Position numbers and translations under genes: made by a program. Positions 17,783 to 25,925 of a DNA stretch of 64,000 nucleotides are shown here, piece after piece; position 1 is the stretch's first letter, and each line of letters opens with the position of its first letter. The stretch spans positions 50,502 through 114,501 of the forward strand of contig JBJEWF010000089.1 in NCBI GenBank assembly GCA_051884915.1. The letters run 5' to 3'. The notes under the pieces were generated by a model. It was not told the origin of the DNA, did no database searches, and was given only the letters and a program-made list of their open reading frames with translations. Origin of the DNA: RUG572 sp051884915. GTDB taxonomy: Bacteria; Verrucomicrobiota; Kiritimatiellia; RFP12; UBA1067.

Positions 17783-18181
17783 TCAGTACGCGACGGGCCG
17801 GCGCGCCATCTTCTTTTCGGAATGCGCGTGCTTGTCCTCGAGCATGCGCTGTTTCTGGCGCCGCGAGCGCCGGCGTTTCTGCCGCCGCTTCTTCTCCCGG
17901 ATCTGCTGCTGCGCGCTCATGCGGCCCTGTTCGCGCGCGAGGATCTTTTCCGCCAGCATCCGTCGGGCCAGCCAGCGGTTGATTTCCCGGGAACGGTTCT
18001 CGCCGCAGCGGATCTGGAGGCCCGACGGCCTGTGGAAAAGGCGCACGACGTTGGACGTCTTGTTGGTCTTCTGTCCGCCGGGACCGCCGCCCAGGATGAA
18101 GGATTCTTCGAGGTCCTCCTCGTGGAGAAGGGCTTCCGCCATGAGCGATTTGATTTTCGCAATTGTCTCGGGTGTCATCAT
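17783..18181 (-). CDS. RF-1-domain peptidyl-tRNA hydrolase/ribosome rescue factor (ArfB-like)
   Basis: 132 residues on the minus strand. ESFILGGGPGGQKTNKTSN carries the GGQ catalytic tripeptide that hydrolyses peptidyl-tRNA, and the C-terminus is a very basic tail (EKKRRQKRRRSRRQKQR) like that which ArfB and C12orf65 insert in the mRNA channel. No stop-codon recognition domain is present, so it should act on stalled ribosomes. Start is either ATG 18181 or the next codon ATG 18178. It is transcribed divergently from the DJ-1 gene with only 20 nt between starts, and converges on the TPR membrane protein gene (9 nt apart). Confidence 0.88.
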   Translation of the reverse strand: MMTPETIAKIKSLMAEALLHEEDLEESFILGGGPGGQKTNKTSNVVRLFHRPSGLQIRCGENRSREINRWLARRMLAEKILAREQGRMSAQQQIREKKRRQKRRRSRRQKQRMLEDKHAHSEKKMARRPVAY

Positions 18182-18192
18182 TCTGCTATACT
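18163..18192 (+). promoter_or_regulatory. Promoter for DJ-1 gene with TATA element readable on both strands
   Basis: TTGTCT (18163-18168), 18-nt spacer, extended TGC-TATACT (18184-18192). The ATG at 18202 is 9 nt after the -10, so the mRNA would have almost no leader. On the minus strand the same TATA reads TATAGC (18190-18185), ending 6 nt before ATG 18178 of the RF-1-domain gene. Confidence 0.6.
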
Positions 18193-18201
18193 CTTGGCGT
18201 T

Positions 18202-18753
18202 ATGAAAACCGCATTAGTCCCTCTTGCCGTCGGATTCGAGGACATCGAAGCCGTTTCTGTCGTCGACGTGCTCCGGCGCGGCGGCGTGGAAGTCGTCACG
18301 GCGGCGCTTGGCGCCGAACGCGACGTGCGTTCCGCCCATGGCGTCACGGTGATGGCGGATGCCGTTCTCGCCGACGTCCTGGAAAACGCCTACGACGCCA
18401 TTATACTACCTGGCGGCGGCGAAGGCACGCAGAATCTGCTGGCCTGCGAAACCCTCCACGAACGCCTGCGCCGCCAGAAGACCGAGGGCGGGCTGGTGTG
18501 CGCCATTTGCGCGGCGCCGCTCGTTCTCGACGCGGCGGGGGTTCTCGACGACGAGGACGTCACCTGCTATCCGTCCTGCACGTCGAAGATGGGCCGCCGG
18601 GTCAAGCACGTTCCCGTCGTCGCGGACGGCCAGATCATCACGGGGCAGGGGCCGGGCGCCGCGACGCTGTTTGCGCTCGTCGTCCTCTCCCATCTGGTCG
18701 ACGAGCGGGCGGCGCATGGCGTGGCCAACGGCATGGTCACGGAGCTGTTCTGA
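18202..18753 (+). CDS. DJ-1/PfpI family protein
   Basis: 183 residues, full length for the DJ-1 clade. It has the GFEDIE acid motif, ILPGGGEGTQNLL, the nucleophile elbow AICAAP with the reactive cysteine (about residue 100), and the conserved YPSC and ITGQGPG segments. Members act as glyoxalase/deglycase-like or chaperone proteins against reactive carbonyls; the substrate here is unknown. ATG 18202 follows the -10 box directly and lacks a Shine-Dalgarno. The stop overlaps the next ATG by one base (TGATG). Confidence 0.9.
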   Translation: MKTALVPLAVGFEDIEAVSVVDVLRRGGVEVVTAALGAERDVRSAHGVTVMADAVLADVLENAYDAIILPGGGEGTQNLLACETLHERLRRQKTEGGLVCAICAAPLVLDAAGVLDDEDVTCYPSCTSKMGRRVKHVPVVADGQIITGQGPGAATLFALVVLSHLVDERAAHGVANGMVTELF

Positions 18754-19520
18754 TGAAAAGGCTTCGGAACGGTCTTCTTTTCCTGGCCGTCCTGGGCTTG
18801 TTTCTGGCGGGAGGGGGCCTTCTGTGGGCGCGCCGTCCGTGGCGCGTGGCGGTGTCCGTCAACGGCCGCCATCTGGTCGACCGCGAATTGAACCTCCGGG
18901 CCCGGACGCTGCTGGAGGATGCGCGCCGGACGGGGCGGGCGCCGCTGTCGCCGGAGCGGGACGCGGAGGTCCTGCGGCGGTACCGCAAGCGGGCCGCGCG
19001 GATGTGGATCGTCAAGGAAGTGATGCTGGGCGAGGCGCTTGCGCGGGGCTGCGAGGTCTCGCCCGCCGACGAAAAGGAGGCTCTTGACCAGGTCGCGGTC
19101 CGGCTGAAGAGCAGAAACCTGTCCCCCGACCGGTTCTTCGGGGAAGGGCCGCTTCCGGAAGACCTGAAACGGCAGGATTTCCGCGAGGGCGTCCTGATCA
19201 ACAAGTTCACGGACCGCGAGATCCGCGACAGGATCGTTCTGACGACGGCGGAGATCGACCGGCGGCAGGCGGCGTTGCGGGAACGGGCCCTTGCGGAGGC
19301 GAAGCCCGGCGAGACGCCGCGCGCCGGGTCGGACCGGAAGACGGCGATCGACACGTTGCGGCGGGAGCGGTTCCAGAAGGGGTTCCGCGACCTGTTCCGG
19401 CAGCTTTACCGGAAGGCCGAGGTCACGTGCGCGGAATTTCCGGAACTTGAACGGCTTGAGGGCATTTTGCCGCCGCGCGATCCGGCGGCGGACCGAACAG
19501 AGACAGCGGAGAGCACATGA
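18753..19520 (+). CDS. Membrane-anchored SurA-N-like protein without PPIase domain
   Basis: 255 residues. An uncleaved N-terminal helix (about 8-25, GLLFLAVLGLFLAGGGLLW) is followed by a helical region with VAVSVNGRHLVDRELNLR, a pattern found at the start of SurA/PrsA/SurA_N proteins (substrate-binding chaperone helix bundle). The C-terminal half (EIRDRIVLTTAEIDRRQAAL) looks like the remaining SurA-type helices. No parvulin domain is visible, so it would be a periplasmic chaperone without isomerase activity; this is a tentative assignment. It is sandwiched between the DJ-1 gene and aroC with 1- and 4-nt overlaps. Confidence 0.6.
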   Translation: MKRLRNGLLFLAVLGLFLAGGGLLWARRPWRVAVSVNGRHLVDRELNLRARTLLEDARRTGRAPLSPERDAEVLRRYRKRAARMWIVKEVMLGEALARGCEVSPADEKEALDQVAVRLKSRNLSPDRFFGEGPLPEDLKRQDFREGVLINKFTDREIRDRIVLTTAEIDRRQAALRERALAEAKPGETPRAGSDRKTAIDTLRRERFQKGFRDLFRQLYRKAEVTCAEFPELERLEGILPPRDPAADRTETAEST

Positions 19521-20521
19521 TTGACTACATGACGGCGGGGGAGTCGCATGGCCCCCAGTTGACGGTGATCCTCGAAGGGTTGCCCGCGGGGTTGGCATTG
19601 ACGGAGGAACTGATCCGCGCGGACCTGGCCCGCCGGCAGATTGCGCTGGGCGCCGGCGGCCGCATGGCCATTGAAACGGACCGCGCGCTGCTGACCGGGG
19701 GCGTCCTCGGCGGGCGGACCACGGGGGCGCCCGTGTCGATGACGATTGCCAACGCCAACCACGTGGCCTGGCGGGGAAAGGCCGTCGCGGCCTATACGGT
19801 CCCGCGCCCGGGCCATGCCGATTTCGCCGCGGTCGTGAAGTACGGGTACGACGACATCCGTCCCGCGCTCGAACGCGCGTCGGCCCGCGAGACGGCCAGC
19901 CGCGTTGCGGCGGGCGCCTGCTGCCGCGCGCTGCTGGGTGAATTCGGCATCGAGGTCAAGGGAACGTACGACGTGGCCGGCGACATCGAGCAGGCCCGCC
20001 GGGACGGGGAGACTTTGGGGGGCGTCATCGAAGTTGTCGCCACGGGCCTTCCCGTGGGTCTGGGAAGCCACGTTTCCGCCCGCCGGCGCCTGGATGCGCG
20101 CCTGGCGGCGGCGGCCATGTCGATTCCGGCCATCAAGGGCGTCGAGATCGGCGACGGATTCGCCCTGGCGCGGATGAAGGGAACCGAGACGCGCGGCCGG
20201 ATGGGCGGCCTTGCGGGCGGCATCTCCGATGGGACGCCGCTGGTCGTCCGCGTCGCGATGAAGCCGATTCCGACGACCCTGAAGAAACAGCCGACGGTCG
20301 ATCTGGCCACGGGCGAACCGGCCGAGACGGTCTATGAGCGGAGCGACGTCTGCCCCGTTCCGCGCGCGGTCGTGGTCGTCGAGGCGGCGGTCTGCCTGGT
20401 CCTTGCCGATGCGCTGGCGGAGAAGCTGGGAGGGGACTCCCTGGAGGAGATGAAGGCGCGTTTCGCGCGGCTTCCCCGGACGCGGCAGCTTTCGTCCGAA
20501 CCCAAGGTCTTCTGGCCCTGA
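19517..20521 (+). CDS. aroC: Chorismate synthase
   Basis: 334 residues. It makes chorismate from 5-enolpyruvylshikimate 3-phosphate using reduced FMN, the last common step of aromatic amino acid synthesis. Signatures: AGESHGPQL near residue 7, RPGHADFAA, RASARETASRVAAGA and GGISDGTPLVVRVAMKPIPT (usually GGISNG, here Asp). Slightly shorter than the usual 350-390 residues, but both ends look complete. The ATG overlaps the upstream stop (ATGA), indicating coupling with the SurA-N-like gene. Confidence 0.96.
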   Translation: MIDYMTAGESHGPQLTVILEGLPAGLALTEELIRADLARRQIALGAGGRMAIETDRALLTGGVLGGRTTGAPVSMTIANANHVAWRGKAVAAYTVPRPGHADFAAVVKYGYDDIRPALERASARETASRVAAGACCRALLGEFGIEVKGTYDVAGDIEQARRDGETLGGVIEVVATGLPVGLGSHVSARRRLDARLAAAAMSIPAIKGVEIGDGFALARMKGTETRGRMGGLAGGISDGTPLVVRVAMKPIPTTLKKQPTVDLATGEPAETVYERSDVCPVPRAVVVVEAAVCLVLADALAEKLGGDSLEEMKARFARLPRTRQLSSEPKVFWP

Positions 20522-20607
20522 CGGCGCGCCGGCGCGCGCGTTTCGCGCGTCCGGCCGCGCTGCGCGTCCGCACGGCGAATCGTTCAGCCCGTTATCGGAA
20601 AATATGC

Positions 20608-20613
20608 TATAAT
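20608..20613 (+). promoter_or_regulatory. Extended -10 promoter of purL
   Basis: TGC-TATAAT (20605-20613) in an A/T-rich patch after GC-rich inverted repeats; no good -35 is seen. The purL ATG lies 35 nt downstream with AAAAAGG as Shine-Dalgarno. Confidence 0.6.
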
Positions 20614-20648
20614 AACGCGCGTTTCTCGTCAGAAAAAGGTCCGATTGA

Positions 20649-23600
20649 ATGAAACCGATTTTGCTTGCGGGAACTGCGGCGTATTCGCAGTTCCGTCTGG
20701 ATGCTTTACGTGCGGCTTTGGGCGCCGGTCCCTTCGCCCTGGAAGACGTCGCCATCGCGGCGACGTGGGTCTATGCCATTCAGCCGGAAGGCGAAGGTCC
20801 CGACGCCGAGACGCTGTCGAAGGCCGGCACGCTGCTAAACGCCGTCGGCGCCGAGGCGCCGCTGGCCGCGGGCGGTTTCTACGTGACGCCGCGGAAGGGC
20901 ACGATCTCCCCCTGGTCGTCCAAGGCGACGGACATCTTCCGCAATTGCGGGCTGAAGGGGATTGCCCGCGTGGAGCGCGGCATCCGTTTCGCGGTGACGG
21001 TGGCCGGTGAACCGCTTCCGTCCGTCAGCCCTTCCGCGCTGGCGCCGCTGTTCGACAAGATGACGGAGGGGATTTACACGCAACTGGACGATCTGTTCGA
21101 CTGTCCGCCGCCGCGCCCCGGGCGCACGTACGACGTGATGGCGAAGGGCGTCGAGGCCATCCGCGAGGCGAACGCCGAGATCGGGCTGGCCATTTCCGAA
21201 CCCGAGATGCGGTATCTCGCGGAGTCGTTCCGGGCCGCCGGCCGCAATCCGACCGACACCGAGCTGGTCATGTTCGGCCAGGTCAACTCGGAGCACTGCC
21301 GCCACAAGATCTTCGGCGCCACGTTCATCATCGACGGGAAGGAGCGGCCCAACTCCCTCTTCGGCATGATCAAGAACACGCACAGGAAGAACGGCAAGGG
21401 CACGCTTGTCGCCTACAAGGACAATTCGTCGGTCGTCGAAGGCTTCGAGACGGAGATGTTCGTGCCGTCCGCGACCCACGCCTACGGGTTCAGGAAGGTC
21501 CAGCTCGACCAGCTGATGAAGGTCGAGACGCACAACCACCCGACGGCCATTTCCCCGTTTCCGGGCGCGGCCACGGGCGTGGGCGGCGAAATCCGCGACG
21601 AGGCCGCGACGGGCAGCGGTTCGCGCACGCATGCCGGCATCTGCGGGTTCATGGTGAGCGACCTGCACATTCCGGGCTGCCCGCAGCCCTGGGAGCGCGC
21701 GTATGCCGAATTTCCGAAGCGTCTGGCCACTCCGCTGGAGATCATGACGGAAGGTCCGCTCGGCGGCGCCGCGTTCGGCAACGAATTCGGCCGGCCGCAG
21801 CTGACGGGCTTCTTCCGCACGTACGAGAGCGAGGCGGCGGGGCTTCACCGCGGCTACCACAAGCCCGTCATGCTGGCGGGCGGCCATGGCGTGATCGTCC
21901 GCGACCAGGTCGAGAAGAAGCCGGTGCCGACGGGCGCGCTCATCGTACAGATCGGCGGACCGGCAATGCGCATCGGCCTGGGCGGCGGCGCCGCGTCGTC
22001 GATGATGACGGGCACGAACGACGAGGCCCTCGACTTCAACAGCGTCCAGCGCGGCAACGCCGAAATGCAGCGCCGCTGCCAGGGCGTCATCAACGCCTGC
22101 GCGTCCATGGGCGGGAAGAACCCGATTCTCTCGATTCACGACATCGGCGCCGGCGGTCTCTCCAACGGCTGCCCCGAACTCGTCGAGGCGACGGGCGGCG
22201 CGTTCAAGCTCCGCGCGGTCCACAACGAGGAGTTCTCGATGAGCCCGATGGAGATCTGGTGCTGCGAGGCCCAGGAGCGCTACGTGCTGGCGCTGCGCCC
22301 CGAGGCGCGCGCGCGCTTCGAGGCGCTCTGCGCCCGTGAGCGCTGCCCGGTGGCGTTCATCGGCACGGCGACGGGCGACGGGCGCCTGGTGCTGGAAGAC
22401 GACTATTTCCACGACCGGCCCATCGACATGGACATCAAGGTCCTGCTCGGCAAGCCGCCGCGCATGGTGCGCGACGTCAAGACGGTGGCGCGCGAGCACG
22501 TGAACCTGGATCTCGCGGGCGTGGCGCCGCAGGACGCGTTCTTCCGGCTGCTGCATCTGCCGACGATTGCGGACAAGACGTTCCTCATCGCCATCGCGGA
22601 CCGTTCGGTTACGGGGCTGGTGGCGCGCGACCAGATGGTCGGCCCCTACCAGCTGCCGGCCGCGGACTGCGCCGTGACGACGATGGGCTACAAGACGCTC
22701 CACGGGCAGGCGATGGCCACGGGCGAACGGACGCCCGTGGCGCTCGTCGACGCGCCGGCCTCGGGCCGCATGGCCGTGACGGAGGCGCTGACGAACCTGG
22801 CCGCCGCCAACTGCGGCGACATCCGCAACGTCCGCCTGTCCGCCAACTGGATGGCGCCGTGCGGCGAACCGGGCGAAGACGCGAATCTCTACGCGACGGT
22901 CGAGAACGTCGGCCTCGAATTCTGCCCGGCGCTCGGGGTGTCCATCCCCGTGGGCAAGGACTCCTGCTCGATGCACACGACCTGGACGGACTCGCAGGGC
23001 GTCGTCCGCCGGCAGGTGGCGCCGCTCTCGCTCGTCGTGTCCGCCTTCTCGCCGGTCGCGGACGTGACGCTCACGCTCACGCCGGATCTGAAGGCCGGCG
23101 CGTCCCGCCTCGTCTACGTCGATCTGGGGCATGGCGCGAACCGTCTGGGCGCGACCTGCCTGGCGCAGGTCTACAACCAGCTCGGCAAGGACTCTGCCGA
23201 CGCCGACGCGAAGAGCGTGAAGGCGTTCTTCAACGCGATGCAGAAGATCGTCGCCCGGAAATTGGCGCTGGCCTATCACGACCGGAGCGACGGCGGCCTC
23301 GCCGTCACGCTGGCCGAAATGGCCATCACGGGCGGTCGCGGCCTGGACGTGACGCTGCCGGACGGCGACGCGCTGGCGGTGCTCTTCAGCGAAGAGCCGG
23401 GCGCCGTGCTGCAGGTCGCGGACGAAAATCTCAAGACCGTTCTCGCCCTCTTCGGGAAGGCGGGCCTCGCGGACGACACGCACGTCATCGGCACGTTGAC
23501 GGACGACCGCTCGTTCAAGGTGGCGGTGGGCTGCCGCCGGGCGCTGTCGACCGACCTGACGGCGATCCGCCGCGCGTGGTCGGAGACGACCTGGCGGATG

Positions 23601-24497
23601 CAGGCGCTCCGCGACAATCCGGCGACGGCGAAGGAGGAATACGACAACGCCCTGGACGCCGGCGATCCCGGCCTCAGCTTCGCGTTGACCTACGATCCCG
23701 ACGGGAAGGTCAAGGCCGGCAGGGGTCGGCCCAAAGTCGCCATTCTGCGCGAACAGGGCGTCAACGGCCACGTCGAGATGGCCGCCGCGTTCGCGCTGGC
23801 GGGTTTCGAGAGCGTCGACGTCCACATGACGGACCTGCTGGCGGGCCGCGCCGATCTCGCGGACTTCAAGGGCCTTGTGGCCTGCGGCGGCTTCAGCTAT
23901 GGCGACGTGCTGGGCGCCGGTTCGGGCTGGGCGCGTTCGATCCTCTTCAACCGGAAGCTCAAGGCGATGTTCAGGAAGTTCTTCCGCCGGAAGGACACCT
24001 TCTCGCTGGGCGTCTGCAACGGCTGCCAGATGCTGTCGCAGCTGAAGGACCTGATTCCGGGCGCGGAAGCCTGGCCGGAGTTCAAGCGCAACGCCTCCGA
24101 ACAGTTCGAGGCGCGCTACTGCACGCTCGAAGTGCTGGACTCGCCCTCGATCTTCTTCGCGGGCATGGCGGGCAGCCGCATTCCGGTTGCGGTTGCGCAC
24201 GGCGAAGGCCGCGTGGTCTTCCCGGAGGGCGTCGACGGCGCCCGGGCGAAGGCGGCCCTGCGCTACGTGGACGGCCGCGGCGCGGCGACGGAACGCTACC
24301 CGTGGAACCCGAACGGGTCGGCGGGCGGACTGACGTCCTTCACCTCGAAGGACGGCCGCGCCACGATCATGATGCCGCATCCCGAGCGCGGGTTCCGTTC
24401 GTGCCAGCTGTCCTACCGGGGCGGCGAATTCAAGGGCGAGGCCGGGCCGTGGATGCGGATGTTCCGCAACGCGTATGCGTTTGCCACGCGCAATTGA
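20649..24497 (+). CDS. purL: Phosphoribosylformylglycinamidine synthase, single-chain
   Basis: 1282 residues, matching the large one-polypeptide PurL (about 1295 in E. coli) rather than the split PurSQL form. It converts FGAR + glutamine + ATP to FGAM. The N-terminal PurS-like part, the two ATP-grasp-like AIRS halves (QVNSEHCRHKIF; VETHNHPTAISPFPGAATGVGGE split here; IPVGKDSCSMHT) and the C-terminal class I glutaminase (GVCNGCQMLSQL with nucleophile Cys; MMPHPERGFRSCQ with catalytic His-Glu) are all present in order. An AAAAAGG element precedes the ATG by 9 nt. xseB follows after 9 nt. Confidence 0.97.
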   Translation: MKPILLAGTAAYSQFRLDALRAALGAGPFALEDVAIAATWVYAIQPEGEGPDAETLSKAGTLLNAVGAEAPLAAGGFYVTPRKGTISPWSSKATDIFRNCGLKGIARVERGIRFAVTVAGEPLPSVSPSALAPLFDKMTEGIYTQLDDLFDCPPPRPGRTYDVMAKGVEAIREANAEIGLAISEPEMRYLAESFRAAGRNPTDTELVMFGQVNSEHCRHKIFGATFIIDGKERPNSLFGMIKNTHRKNGKGTLVAYKDNSSVVEGFETEMFVPSATHAYGFRKVQLDQLMKVETHNHPTAISPFPGAATGVGGEIRDEAATGSGSRTHAGICGFMVSDLHIPGCPQPWERAYAEFPKRLATPLEIMTEGPLGGAAFGNEFGRPQLTGFFRTYESEAAGLHRGYHKPVMLAGGHGVIVRDQVEKKPVPTGALIVQIGGPAMRIGLGGGAASSMMTGTNDEALDFNSVQRGNAEMQRRCQGVINACASMGGKNPILSIHDIGAGGLSNGCPELVEATGGAFKLRAVHNEEFSMSPMEIWCCEAQERYVLALRPEARARFEALCARERCPVAFIGTATGDGRLVLEDDYFHDRPIDMDIKVLLGKPPRMVRDVKTVAREHVNLDLAGVAPQDAFFRLLHLPTIADKTFLIAIADRSVTGLVARDQMVGPYQLPAADCAVTTMGYKTLHGQAMATGERTPVALVDAPASGRMAVTEALTNLAAANCGDIRNVRLSANWMAPCGEPGEDANLYATVENVGLEFCPALGVSIPVGKDSCSMHTTWTDSQGVVRRQVAPLSLVVSAFSPVADVTLTLTPDLKAGASRLVYVDLGHGANRLGATCLAQVYNQLGKDSADADAKSVKAFFNAMQKIVARKLALAYHDRSDGGLAVTLAEMAITGGRGLDVTLPDGDALAVLFSEEPGAVLQVADENLKTVLALFGKAGLADDTHVIGTLTDDRSFKVAVGCRRALSTDLTAIRRAWSETTWRMQALRDNPATAKEEYDNALDAGDPGLSFALTYDPDGKVKAGRGRPKVAILREQGVNGHVEMAAAFALAGFESVDVHMTDLLAGRADLADFKGLVACGGFSYGDVLGAGSGWARSILFNRKLKAMFRKFFRRKDTFSLGVCNGCQMLSQLKDLIPGAEAWPEFKRNASEQFEARYCTLEVLDSPSIFFAGMAGSRIPVAVAHGEGRVVFPEGVDGARAKAALRYVDGRGAATERYPWNPNGSAGGLTSFTSKDGRATIMMPHPERGFRSCQLSYRGGEFKGEAGPWMRMFRNAYAFATRN

Positions 24498-24506
24498 GGA
24501 GGTCGC

Positions 24507-24737
24507 ATGGACGGAGAGAAGCGGAATTTCGAAACGTCGCTCAAGAAGCTCGAAACGCTGGTCGCGCAGATGGAGTCGGGCGAGCTGTCGCTCGACGAGA
24601 TGATGGCGAATTTCGAGGAAGGGCGGAAGCTCGTGGCGTTCTGCACGGCCGAGCTGGAGTCCATCCGCCAGCGCATCGAGAAAGTCGTCTCCGCCGCGCC
24701 GCCCCAGGTCGAACCGCTCAATCTGCTTCAGCCCTGA
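24507..24737 (+). CDS. xseB: Exodeoxyribonuclease VII small subunit
   Basis: 76 residues, typical length. NFETSLKKLETLVAQMESGELSL and the following FEEGRKLVAFC..L helices are the two-helix XseB pattern. XseB binds XseA to form exonuclease VII, which degrades single-stranded DNA; xseA is not in this window. A GAGGAGG Shine-Dalgarno lies 5 nt before the ATG. It sits between purL and the GHKL ATPase gene. Confidence 0.92.
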   Translation: MDGEKRNFETSLKKLETLVAQMESGELSLDEMMANFEEGRKLVAFCTAELESIRQRIEKVVSAAPPQVEPLNLLQP

Positions 24738-24765
24738 ATCCTTCACCCACCAACTTCCGGATGCC

Positions 24766-25917
24766 ATGACCAAGGACATTTTCGTGCAGGCTCGTGCCGA
24801 CCATGTGGCTTCGCTGGCAAGCGCGGCGCCGCTGTCGTCCGTCGAGGAACTCGTCTGGAACGCGCTGGACGCCGACGCGCGGGAGGTGAAGGTGGATCTG
24901 GTCCAGAATCCGCTGGGCGGAATCGACGCCATCCGCGTGTCGGACGACGGCGTGGGCATCGACATCCTGAAGGTGGAGGACACGTTCGGATCGCTGGGCG
25001 GCAGCTGGAAGCGGCGGGACGGCGCCTCGACGGCGGCGCTCCACCGCCGTCTTCACGGCCGCCATGGCTGCGGGCGCTTCAAGTCGTTTGCGCTGGGAAC
25101 GCACGTCGAGTGGCGCACGACGATGCGCGCGGGCGGCGATCTGCTGTCGTACGTGATTTCGGGCGACGTGGCGGAGCCGGGCGTCTTCCACATCGTCCCG
25201 GCCGACCGGCCGGGGCCCGCCGCGGGCACGGAGGTGTTCATCACGGGCGTCCGCGCCACCGCCGATTCGCTCACCGACACGGCGGCGGCGGTCCAGACGC
25301 TGGCGGCCAAGTTCGCGCTCTACCTGAAGGCCTATCCCAACGTGCGCATCTGGTTCTGCGGAATGCCCGTCTCGCCCGTCGTCGTCCAGAAGCGGACGAC
25401 CGGCTACGCGGTCGCGCTGGCGGACGGCACGGCGGCGAAGCTGGAGTTGATCGAGTGGCGCAGGAAGTTCTCCGGCAAGGGCCGGATCGTCTTCTGCGGC
25501 GCCGGCGGATTTGCGCTGCACGAGCGCCCGTCGGGCGTCCGGAGCGGCCAGCCGTTCAGCTATACCGCGTATCTCGTGGGCGCGCGCCTGGACGAGCTGG
25601 CGGCGGAGAACGCCCTGGTGATGGACGAGCTGCATCCGGAAGTGCGCCAGTGGCTCGATGCGACGCGGAAGATCCTCAAGGCGCATTTCAAGGCCCGCGC
25701 CGAAGAGGCGGCGGCGGAGCGCCTGGCGAAGTGGATCGCCGAAAGGAGCTATCCGTTCGCCGCCGACGACGCGTCGCCGCTCCGGGCCCGGTTCGACGCG
25801 CGCGTGGCCGATCTCCGCGCCCATGTCGACAGTTTCGATTCGCTTCCGCCCGCCGAACGCGCCTACCTTTTCGGCATTCTCCTCGAAACCCTCCGCCCGC
25901 GACCCGGCAACCCCTAG
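24766..25917 (+). CDS. Orphan GHKL (HSP90/MutL-type) ATP-binding protein
   Basis: 383 residues. Bergerat-fold ATPase motifs are clear: N box SSVEELVWNALDADA (about 25-38), G1 VSDDGVGI (about 60-68), and G2-like HGRHGCGRFKSFALG (about 100-115). The remaining residues form an S5/transducer-like region (RIVFCGAGGFALHERP) and a helical C-terminus. It lacks the MutL dimerisation/endonuclease, HSP90 client, gyrase or histidine-kinase domains. Start chosen at ATG 24766; no strong Shine-Dalgarno. Housekeeping neighbours (xseB 28 nt upstream, rny 8 nt downstream) argue against a mobile defence island. It could be a nucleic-acid clamp or a chaperone; function unknown. Confidence 0.75.
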   Translation: MTKDIFVQARADHVASLASAAPLSSVEELVWNALDADAREVKVDLVQNPLGGIDAIRVSDDGVGIDILKVEDTFGSLGGSWKRRDGASTAALHRRLHGRHGCGRFKSFALGTHVEWRTTMRAGGDLLSYVISGDVAEPGVFHIVPADRPGPAAGTEVFITGVRATADSLTDTAAAVQTLAAKFALYLKAYPNVRIWFCGMPVSPVVVQKRTTGYAVALADGTAAKLELIEWRRKFSGKGRIVFCGAGGFALHERPSGVRSGQPFSYTAYLVGARLDELAAENALVMDELHPEVRQWLDATRKILKAHFKARAEEAAAERLAKWIAERSYPFAADDASPLRARFDARVADLRAHVDSFDSLPPAERAYLFGILLETLRPRPGNP

Positions 25918-25925
25918 GCACTTCC

